A stretch of DNA of 64,000 nt from Papaver somniferum (taxonomy: Eukaryota > Streptophyta > Magnoliopsida > Ranunculales > Papaveraceae). The stretch covers positions 9,385,860 through 9,449,859 of the forward strand of contig NC_039368.1 in assembly GCF_003573695.1 (NCBI RefSeq), written 5' to 3'. The notes beneath the pieces are model-generated. The model searched no databases. It saw only the letters and a list, made by a program, of their open reading frames with translations, and had not been told where the DNA came from. Of this stretch, positions 24,601-32,838 are shown piece by piece. A program made the position numbers and the translations under genes. Within the stretch, counting starts at the first letter, position 1, and every line of letters begins with the position of its first letter.

Positions 24601-24933
24601 GTTTATATAATAATTTTTTTTTTTTAATAATACCCTTCCGTAGGGTTAAAAAAAATAAAGTCCAATTGTTTAAAGTCTAAAGTCCAAAATAAATAAAAAA
24701 AAATTACAGTTTTCCTCACACACTCTAAAAAAAATTAAAAATTAAAAATTAAATCCTAAAATTGTCCTTTTTTCTTCTCTTTTCGCTTTTCGCTTTAAGC
24801 TTTTTCCTTTCCAAGTCCTTAGTGCTCCACTTCGAACCTGTAAATCAAAGACAAAAAGACAAAGTAAAAAGGAACAAATAATTCTAAAAAAAAATAGTAA
24901 ACCTAAAAAAAAAAATTCTACCTAAGCACAAAT

Positions 24934-24950
24934 CCGCGTCGGCGGCGCCA
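24934..24950 (-). other. Primer-binding site of internal copy 2
   Basis: The same TGGCGCCGCCGACGCGG on the minus strand, three bases from LTR copy 3. Confidence 0.7.
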
Positions 24951-24953
24951 AAA

Positions 24954-26388
24954 TGATTAAAGATTTTTCATGGTTGTAGTAATGAGGTTCAAACTCTCGG
25001 ACTTGTGAAGGATAATTTTTTAGAAAATAAATATATATACAAATATTGACAAATTGGTAGAGAGGTACTGGGACTAAAGATTCGGCCATTTTTCATTTTC
25101 AAGTGGTTCAGAATTTAATTCTAGGCGATTATAGTTCAAAACAAAACAAATCTTAACTCTAGTTTATTGCCAAGATAGATTTTATAAAATATTACTTGTA
25201 TTTCTTAAGCATGGCATATCAAAAATCCCTAGGACTAAGCATAAACCATCAAATGAAATCACAAATAATTAATTAAAATCTTAATTCAATTAAAATTGGT
25301 GCAAAAAGTAAATATAGAATTAAATAAAATTACCCCAAGTATGAAGTTTGGCCTCCTCCATCGTCCCAGTGTTGGGGTTTAGCTCCTCATATTAATCATA
25401 GTCTCAAAATATATTATTATTGCTCCAAAGTTGATTACAAATGAGTAAACAATGCAACAGAGAAATCGCAACAGCAGTTTCTGTTGCGAAGACGATGTTG
25501 GACTGTTACAGAGAAACAAATGGTGACGGAAAATAAAGTTCTGTGGCTGAATATGCTGTTGCGAAGATGAAGAAACTGTTGCGATTTGGATGAAGAAACC
25601 GTGGCCGATTCCTTGTTCTTCAGAGCAGCAGCAGCAGCAGTTTCTCTGTCAATTTTTCTCTCAATTCCTATGGATTCTACACTCCTCCTCTCGACCCCAA
25701 ACTCTCGACAGCCCTTCTACTCGACCCAAGGAGTCCTTTTATACCCAACAGGCGCGTTTAATCTCGCCATAACTCGAGATAATCTTCATTATTGCCGCTG
25801 TCCAAAAATAGGGAATAATTGCCAAAAATAGAAGACTCTTACGTACTCTTGCTTCCTGCACACTCCCAATTGCCTTTTACACGCCTCAGCACTCGTCCAA
25901 TGCTAGTATAACTCCTCCATGCACGCTATAACTCCAGTTTTGCTTGCTTACAGTGCGTGTTGCTCTGTTTTGGTTTGGTGAATCATCACGCGTTTTCCAG
26001 CCAATTCCGATCAAACCCACTGACCAAAATGTCTTCCTTAGGATATATCACATCTTCCTACCAAGTTTGAGCCATTGAATCGCACCACAACACCTTCATT
26101 TTGTCGATTGAAATTCTGCCAGTTGATGAACCAATTTTCCCGCCAAAATCGAAATTCAAATGAAGAAGAGGTGTCCTGGGGGTGCCCTTAGTAATTAGGT
26201 TACCCCTTATCCAAAAGCGAGAGTCCGAATAACACTTGTCCTCCGGGTGCCAAAATCAATTTTTCGAGCCAAATTTTCCAAAAAATGTTTATTTCCTAAA
26301 AATACATAAAAACACAATATTAGTACAAAAATAGAGTTCCAACAATACGGACATTGAGGACAAATTAGACACAAAAATGTGTCTATCA
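24954..26388 (-). repeat. LTR copy 3 of the dimeric element
   Basis: The copy is 1435 bp, the same length as copy 1, and shares its left-end sequence. On the minus strand this is the 5' LTR of the whole block. The last base (26388) is followed directly by the GCGGA duplication and the resumed solo LTR. Confidence 0.85.
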
Positions 26389-27032
26389 GCGGACTTTAGT
26401 TCTGGTTTTCCTGAGCAGCAAAGTACGCATACTTTGGTTCAAGGAATAAGGACTTATACACGTATGAGTTACCAAACAATGTTTATATCCAACCATGGTT
26501 ATATAATCTAAACTCTCATTTCAATCATTGAAACATTCTTAGAGGACGTTATATAGTTGTTGTTCACACACTATTTTTCTTCAAAACAATTTTCAAGTAA
26601 TTGAAACTTAATATGACTTTGGTCACTAGTAAAGATGAGCTTGGACAAAGCGAAAGCTTACCAACACATATTTCGAGAAATAGATAAGCGAGATAAACTC
26701 GGCTCGAAATAGCAAATGTGTATAATCAAAGTTTATATAGTAAAACTAATTTTGTATCAAGATAGGAGATAGAGTAAATAGAATTTTGAGTGATAGATAG
26801 TTCAAGTCTCCACATACCTTTTAGTCGATGGAGTTCCACCAGTTCCTTGAGTAGTTCTTCGTCTTTGTATGATGATCGCCATGGAGTCTTGAGCTCAACT
26901 ACACTTTCTGTCCTAGTTCGAGTCTTAGCTATAAGTAGACTAGAAATCAAGACTTATAGTTTTGATCACTAACATTGACAAACATGCTTGATATAGCAAA
27001 GCATGCGAGTTCGACCGAGCAATGCTCTAACA

Positions 27033-27829
27033 AAAAGTAAAAGTGTTGGCATCTCTGATGATGATCTTTCTGAGACTGATTCTTCAGATGAAGATCTTGA
27101 CAAGTCATTCTCATTGGTCACAAGACAGTTTAGAGATCTTCTTTCGAAGAGAAGTAAACGGCTTACTAGAGGCAAACCTAAGTCATCAGTTTAACCTCAT
27201 AATCGTGTTCCTCCTAAAAACAGGGATTTTTACAATACTAATGACGAGGATATGCCATAATGATTCAAGTGTAAAGGTTTTGATCATTTTGCAAATGAGT
27301 GTCCCAATCGTAGAAAGTACATTGGAAACAAAGGTCTTGCTGCAAGTCTTGATGAAATGTCTGACCATTATGATTCTAATGAAGACGAAAAATCAAATGT
27401 TGCACTCTTCAGTGAAAATATTGATTTGATAATTGTAGCAATACTTTCATCAACCTCGATATTCTTCCAGAAAAAACTTCAACCACATTGGAGGATAAAA
27501 TGGATTTATCTCTGCTCTCTGGAAATTCTTCTTCAAATTTTGCAGGTACCAATGTGTGTCTAGCAGCTTGCACAGATATGATGTATAAACATTCCTCCAG
27601 TTTGACATGTTCCTATTGTACTCTTAGAGGTCATGAGTTATCAAAATGTTTCAAGTACAAACATAAGATAAGATATGTCAACAAACTTCAAAGAAGAGCA
27701 AATCGATTAGCTAACAAGCTAAAACTTGTTCAAGAATCGAATAAGGTATGTAATCTTAGTTCCTCTTCAAAGAAGTTAATATCCAAAGATGTGTCTAGAC
27801 CGTTTAGAAAAGGATATTGGTATGAATAG
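27033..27829 (+). pseudogene. Retrotransposon gag, 3' part with zinc knuckles
   Basis: The gag reading resumes after the AAAAG duplication with an acidic stretch (GISDDDLSETDSSDEDLDKS) and FSLVTRQFRDLLSKRSKRLT. Near 27250 a damaged first zinc knuckle gives FKCKGFDHFANECPNRR, with a TGA where the first Cys is expected. After more frame changes, the last frame (27488-27829) has an intact knuckle, CSYCTLRGHELSKC (C-x2-C-x4-H-x4-C), and a basic tail. Zinc knuckles bind the element RNA. At least two frame changes and stops show the gene is dead. Confidence 0.75.
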
Positions 27830-28264
27830 TCAGTGAAACAGAAAATTAGGAATTTCATTCAAGAAAGGTATGGTGGACAGATTGTTGTTCACCCCAGCAA
27901 AAAGTAATTGTGTTGGTTAAGTGTCTTGTTTCACACGCATGGTTCAAAAGAGACAAGAGTTGGCACTCCACAGCTTTAGAAAAAAAGTGTTCTTTCTTTG
28001 TTTTGTTGTTAATCTTTTGGAATTCTTCCATCTTTTCATATCTTATTGATATTGAAAGGACTCTTCTCTGTTTTATCAATAAAAGAGGGTTAAAATAGAC
28101 AATTCTACCTTTTATAAGGCAAGAGTTGTGCGTACGAGAATCCTTTAAGTGTATAAAAGTTATGTAACCCTACATTCCCTTTTCCTTCCCTGAGAAACTT
28201 TTTTAATCACAAGTTTGCTTGTAGAGCATGTTCTAAGAAATTCCTCTCACAAATCCATATTGTT
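27830..28264. other. Element internal DNA, no pol detected
   Basis: In autonomous Copia elements protease and integrase follow gag. Here the sequence is AT-rich and stop-filled in all frames, and I see neither a D-S/T-G protease motif nor the HHCC or DDE integrase motifs. Confidence 0.5.
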
Positions 28265-28648
28265 ATGGAGACTCCAAGCATCATAACTTCTGGTGGAAAA
28301 TATGTTAATATGATTGTTAAGCTATCAATCATGAAGGAAAAAGACATTCCTCCTGTTCACTCAAACTTGAAAAAAAAGAGGAGGAATGTGAGAAAACCAA
28401 GAGCTGTCCCTTGAAATCTTCAGAAATTCTATGGTGTTCTTGAAGAATTAAAGGAATTAAGAAAGGAAGTGCAATAAATAAAGGCTTTTCTGTTTAAGAC
28501 TCTTGAGATTCAAAAGGCCCTGGTTCGACATCAGTCAAGAAGGTTTGTTGATATCAACTCTTATCTTCATGAACCTTATGTCCCAATTGTTGTTGCCGAC
28601 AAGGAGTTCGGGGACGATAAAGAATTTTTCAAAGGTATTGATATCTAG
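28265..28648 (+). pseudogene. Extra ORF of the gag-only element (coiled-coil, basic)
   Basis: A 128-codon frame from ATG 28265 to TAG 28646-28648 is interrupted by only two stops (TGA near 28412, TAA near 28476), each one base away from a plausible sense codon. It has a basic run (LKKKRRNVRKPRAVP), a heptad-like stretch (FYGVLEELKELRKEV) and a C-terminal part with SYLHEPYVPIVVADKEF. I do not recognise it. Some Copia lineages carry an additional ORF with a coiled coil downstream of pol, and this may be a remnant of such an ORF or an element-specific protein. It is not a known enzyme. Confidence 0.5.
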
Positions 28649-28900
28649 GAAACTTCTTATGAGAATTTATTCCTATGTCTTAAGAAGGATAACTAGGATT
28701 TGGAATAACAATTTTTTTGAGTACACATAGCTATTTCCAACATTTTTCATCTTGCAATGTTTTTAGATTTATTTATTTAAATTCTAAAGTTTATTTGGAA
28801 GATGATTTTGCAGTATTAATCTTTATGGTTTCATATATTGCAACTTGTTACTGGATATGTGTGTTTGCGTCCGTGAACTATGATTGTCCCATACATGATC

Positions 28901-29101
28901 AAAAGTTAATTAAGTCTATCATATGTCAGTATGAAAGTATTGATAAAAGATTGAATGAACTTTTGACAAACAAAAGTTAAGCCTATTATGTCATTATGCA
29001 AATATTGATGGAAAATAGGATGAACTTTTGTTTACAAAGATCAAGTCTATTATATGTCATTGTGCAAATAGTGATGAAAAATATAATGAATCTTTGTCTA
29101 T
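28901..29101. repeat. Three tandem 64-71 bp repeats
   Basis: Units start at 28901, 28972 and 29036. Each has the order 'aaaagttaagtctattatatgtcattatgcaaatattgat ... aatgaacttttg'. They lie in the 3' untranslated part of the gag-only element. Confidence 0.75.
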
Positions 29102-29560
29102 TCTGCAGTATTGGTCTTCCCTAATCCATATCTTTATGTAAATACTGTGCGACTCCATAAGTTTTCTTATGTGAGCGCATTTCCGATTAAATTAATCATG
29201 GGTTCTCTTGTGGTTAATTTAATTGAGATTTTTGGATACAAATTCATGTTTCATGTGATTTACTAATGTCCAAAGAAATCCTTCTTTTCTTGTGAAAGTA
29301 AGGTCGCTCTTGTTGTTCTTTCGGGAATGAATGCGGGGGAGTTCTTAATTGAACTTGTGCCTAATTGCCAAATCTTTGTGGGGAGTGCGGCTATGGAATA
29401 TAATAGGGGTTATCTTGTATCTTTATAAACTCCTTGATGAATGCATTTAGTTTCGGCTATATGATTGCATCTAGATATGTGCTTTTCTTTTGGTCATGGA
29501 GTATCTCTATGAAAATTTCATTAGGATCCCACTAATTTTCGTACCTTTGCCAATTTTATT
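29102..29560. other. 3' untranslated part of the gag-only element
   Basis: No open frame with a recognisable domain is present. The stretch has normal base composition between the tandem repeats and the first polypurine-like tract. Confidence 0.5.
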
Positions 29561-29577
29561 GACAAAAGGGGGAGAAT
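29561..29577 (+). other. Upstream polypurine-like tract
   Basis: GACAAAAGGGGGAGAAT, preceded by 'ccaattttatt', closely matches the true tract at 30003-30017 (preceded by 'tcactaaatt'). It lies 440 bp upstream of the LTR. It may be an internal copy of the plus-strand primer made by duplication. Confidence 0.5.
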
Positions 29578-29626
29578 TAATGTGTAGTTCACACTACAAA
29601 TACATATGATTTTCGATCATTATGTA

Positions 29627-29668
29627 AGGGGGGGTGGGGGGGGGGGGTGGGGTGGGGTGGGTGGTGGT
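29627..29668 (+). repeat. G-rich tract, possible G-quadruplex
   Basis: About 40 bases are nearly all G with isolated T (for example GGGGTGGGGTGGGTGG). They contain more than four G-runs of three or more with single-base loops, which meets the usual G-quadruplex pattern on the + (RNA) strand, about 350 bp upstream of the 3' LTR. Confidence 0.7.
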
Positions 29669-30002
29669 TTTCATGTGATATGAAGTATTGACTAAGGGAG
29701 AGTGATACATATCGCCATAGTATTTTTGTTAAAGTTTTGATACAATTGAACTTTGATGCTGCATAATAATACTATGACACTGTATAACAATGATTGAGAG
29801 CTATTGTTTTCTTATTGTTATAGCTACGGATATTCAACAACGATGATGCTGAACTGAACATCTTTAGAATCATTTGAGTACTTAGAAGTGACGAAGATTT
29901 CGATTAATGTTGAAGAAAGAAGGAGATCAAGCATTTGGATGAGAAGCCATAAAGTTTATTTATTTTGTATTCCATATATAATGATAGTTTTGTCACTAAA
30001 TT

Positions 30003-30017
30003 GACAAAGGGGGAGAT
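30003..30017 (+). other. Polypurine tract of the gag-only element
   Basis: GACAAAGGGGGAGAT lies immediately 5' of the 3' LTR (TGTTAGAGC at 30018). It is the plus-strand primer position. Confidence 0.85.
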
Positions 30018-31307
30018 TGTTAGAGCACTGCTCGGTCGAATTCGCAAGCGTTGCTATCTCAAGCTTGTTTGTCAAGTTTAGTTGACAAAACTATAAGTCT
30101 TGATTTCTAGTCTACTTATAGCTAAGTCCCGGATTAGGATAGCAAGTGTAGTTGAGCTTTAGACTCCACGACGTTCATCAAATGAAGACGAAGAACTACT
30201 CGAGGAACTTGTGGAACTTCATCGGAAAAAGGTATGTGGAGACTTGAACTTATATATCACTCAAAAGTATCTCTATTCTATCTCCTATTTTAACGACTCA
30301 AAGACTTCATTGAGATTGTGAAGCCATAACCAATTATTTTCTCTGTAGTTGCGTGATCTGATCTTGTTGTTTTGTATCGTGATTGAGTACAATCATAAGA
30401 TTGGATTGAGTTATATCTCCGATAGGAAAGATAGAAAATTAGTCACAAACACCTTCGTCTCATCGTTTGTGATTCCACAATATCTTGTTTCGTTAATCGA
30501 TTAAGATTATTATGAGGTGATTGATAATACTAGGCTGTTCTTCGGGAATATAAGTCCAGGTTATCAATTGGTTCGTGTTCACCTTGATTTATCAAAAGAC
30601 GATACAAAACTCGTAGGTATATATGTGGGAGACAGATTTATCTATTCAATAGACTTTTATGTGTGATACATATTTGTTTATCAAATCTTCGACTTTGGGT
30701 CGTAGAAACTCTTAGTTGTGGGTGAGATTAGCTAAGGGAATCAAGTGCGTCGTATCCTGCTGGGATCAGAGACGTAAGGACCATGAATGTACCTTGAATC
30801 AATGTGAGATTGATTAGGGTTCAACTGCATTCCAGACCGAAGTTAGCTTTGTAGTAGGCTAGTGTCTGTAGCGGCTTAATACATTGTGGTGTTCAAATCT
30901 TGACTAGGTCCCGGGTTTTTTTTTTGTATTTTGCGGTTTTCCTCGTTAACAAAATTCTCGTGTCTGTGTTATTTCTTTTCCGCTTATATTTTGTTATATA
31001 ATTGAAATATCACAGGTTGTGTGTTGAATCGATCAATTGGTAAATCCAACCTTTGGTTGTTGATTGATCCTTGAACATTGGTCTTTGGTACCTTTCAAGT
31101 TATTTCTCTTATATCCAATCAGACTCGCAAAATGTTATTTGTTTGATTGCGGATTGAATTGAGAGATTGAGATATAACTCTTTGATATGCTTTTTATTAA
31201 GATTGAGTCTGACTGTCTAGTTGATTCTCTTGAAAGTATATTGGAGTTAGTCCATACAAATTGCTAAGCGAAATATTGGGTGAGGTTGTTAGACCCCCGT
31301 GTTTTCA
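30018..31307 (+). repeat. 3' LTR with a 1.1 kb internal deletion
   Basis: The 1290 bp copy matches the 5' LTR at both ends. It jumps from 'ctatctcctatttt' (30285) straight to 'acgactcaaagacttcattg', so it lacks the part that matches about 9347-10472 of the 5' LTR, including the TATGCGTAC repeats. The rest aligns well through the '...gttagaccccc' end. Confidence 0.8.
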
Positions 31308-32838
31308 ATATGTTTTTGTTGTTTGTAAATATTTTCAAACTTAATTAATCTCTGCAAATTCAAGACAATTGGATGTCATGCATGTTGAAAAGAACATAAT
31401 ATATCTGGAACTTTTATGAACCACAAGGATAAGTCTAAGGACATGGTTGCAGTGTAAAGGGTTCAAAATTATTGAAGTTAAAGCCAAGCTTGTAGTCGAG
31501 GGAAAAAATGGAAAAGTAGAGGTTCCCTGCACCTTATTGCATGTTTAACAAGTAAAGGAAGTCGTCTGTAAAACTCTTGCATGTTTAATATCCTAATTGG
31601 TAACAGTGGAAACCGGAAAAACAAAGCATGCTTGAAAAAGTTTAATTGAAGGGTCTAAATTCTCATGATTATCACATTCATATACATGGCATGATTTTTA
31701 TTTTTTATAATATATACTTTCAAAACGCATAAGCCCTTGTGTAAGGCAGTTTAACACTTATCGTTTTCTTTTTCAAAATCATTTGTACTAGGGTAATTGA
31801 TCGTGCTGAGCTTCTCTCATGCACAATCGTGTCTTGGAATCGATATGTATGTTCGAAATATACGTCCCACATTTTTTTTTTGTTAAAATGACTCAAGATG
31901 TAGTAACCTGGCAGAAGAAGCATGTTCAATTTAGACTGACTTAGTCAAACAAATGAGAGCGATATCTTTAAGGTACTGGTCCGGCAGTCTACGACAAGCG
32001 TTGCGTATCCAGCTGTACTTAAACAAGAATACAACAATCGGGTCGTGGAAGTTACTGGAATCAAGCTATAAATGATATCAATCGACTATCTTATAACAAC
32101 ATTAGAGCATCTCCGATAGAAGGTGTAAAAAATTTTATGTGAATTTTTTATTTAGTCCTTTTATTTAAATATAGGATCTCATATCTAAAAAATCATCTCA
32201 AACGGTGAGAATTTTAACTTTTGGAATTAAAAAAAATTGGTTAAAAACATAACGTGGAGGTGCAACCGAAATTATAGATACATCCAAAACAAATTAATAA
32301 CCTATTCTCACAATCTTTATCATCATCATGTCCCAAGAGTTAAAAGAAAAAATTAATTGATTGAGAGGAATAAATAGACCAAGCAACCAAGACTTAAATC
32401 CATTATTAAACCAACCACCATATTAAACCAACCACCGCCACCAATTTCAAATTCATTTTTTTCATTTAAATTGATTGGACTCAAGGTGTTAAAGTTTCAA
32501 AACCGTATTAAAATCAAATCTATTCTTATTCAACAAACTATGAATTATTATTAAACCACCCCCCACATTTTTTTTTTAATTTTTTTCCTCAAATTCTTAT
32601 TTCTATTTTGTATTTAAAAAAAAACTAAAAAAATCCAAAGAAAAGGCCAAGTATAAAAAACCGAAAAGGCAGAGCAGAAGAGAAGATCTGTTGGCGGGGG
32701 CGGGGATTAATCACGTGGGATAACGCAACCATTAACAACTTCTTCTTCCCTTTCCACCACCGAATCGCCACAACAACAAATCACTCTTTCTCTCTCTCTC
32801 AAGAAAAGCAAAGAAAGAATCGCCACCGTCGTGGCGTG
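31308..32838. other. Intergenic DNA and 5' leader of the myotubularin gene
   Basis: Up to 32100 I see no feature. From 32105 the phrase 'gagcatctccgatagaag' resembles the end of common miniature elements, but no matching end was found. From about 32670 the base composition changes, and a CT-rich leader ('ctctttctctctctctc', near 32783-32800) precedes the start codon, as often seen in plant 5' untranslated regions. I see no convincing TATA box. Confidence 0.4.

Larger units (their letters stand above)
13963..26388 (-). mobile_element. Tandem dimer of a large non-autonomous LTR element (three LTRs)
   Basis: The order is LTR (13963-15397), internal (15398-19455), LTR (19456-20880), internal (20881-24953), LTR (24954-26388). 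Outer ends are TG...CA, and the whole block is flanked by a perfect GCGGA duplication (13958-13962 and 26389-26393) inside the solo LTR. One period is about 5.5 kb and copies look nearly identical with a few small indels, so the event is recent. On the minus strand, polypurine tracts and TGG-starting primer sites sit in the expected places. No protease, RT, RNase H or integrase is seen in either internal region, and one unfamiliar ORF is present. It fits the large retrotransposon derivative (LARD) class, with Ty3-like signals. Confidence 0.85.
12240..27032 (-). mobile_element. Inverted solo LTR of the same family, inside gag
   Basis: On the minus strand this reads TGTTAGAGCATTGCTCGG ... GGTCTAAC and terminal CA-type ends (27032 down to 12240). 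Without the 12.4 kb insert at 13963-26388 it is about 2.37 kb, the full LTR length. It is flanked by a perfect 5-bp duplication AAAAG (12235-12239 and 27033-27037), so it is a real insertion, not an inversion. With no internal region it is a solo LTR, the product of recombination between two LTRs of one inserted element. Confidence 0.85.
9072..31307 (+). mobile_element. Copia-like, gag-only LTR retrotransposon (host of nested insertions)
   Basis: The outer element of the stack runs from the 5' LTR (TGTT... at 9072) through a primer-binding site, a UBN2-type gag, an extra ORF and a polypurine tract to a 3' LTR ending ...TTTTCA at 31307. Removing the inserted 12240-27032 block leaves about 7.4 kb. 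Between gag and the 3' LTR there is room for about 2.2 kb, and I see no protease, integrase, reverse transcriptase or RNase H motif in it, so the element would depend on another element's enzymes. The flanks (ATAAA on the left, ATATG on the right) do not form a clean 5-bp duplication. This could mean mutation, or that the two LTRs come from a recombination between elements. Confidence 0.8.

Noticed and set aside
12240..27032. Inversion of part of the outer element instead of insertion
   Set aside because: The AAAAG duplication at both ends and the full LTR length fit an inserted solo LTR. An inversion would not create a duplication or an extra LTR.
29627..29668. Telomere-type repeat
   Set aside because: The units are GGGGT/GGGT without the TTTAGGG order of plant telomeres.
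9072..31307. A single 22 kb autonomous element
   Set aside because: The two inner perfect target duplications and inverted orientation show separate insertions. No pol is present in any layer.
31308..32100. Gene fragment right of the 3' LTR
   Set aside because: Short words such as KVEVPCTLLHV appear in one frame, but I could not link them to any family and stops are frequent.
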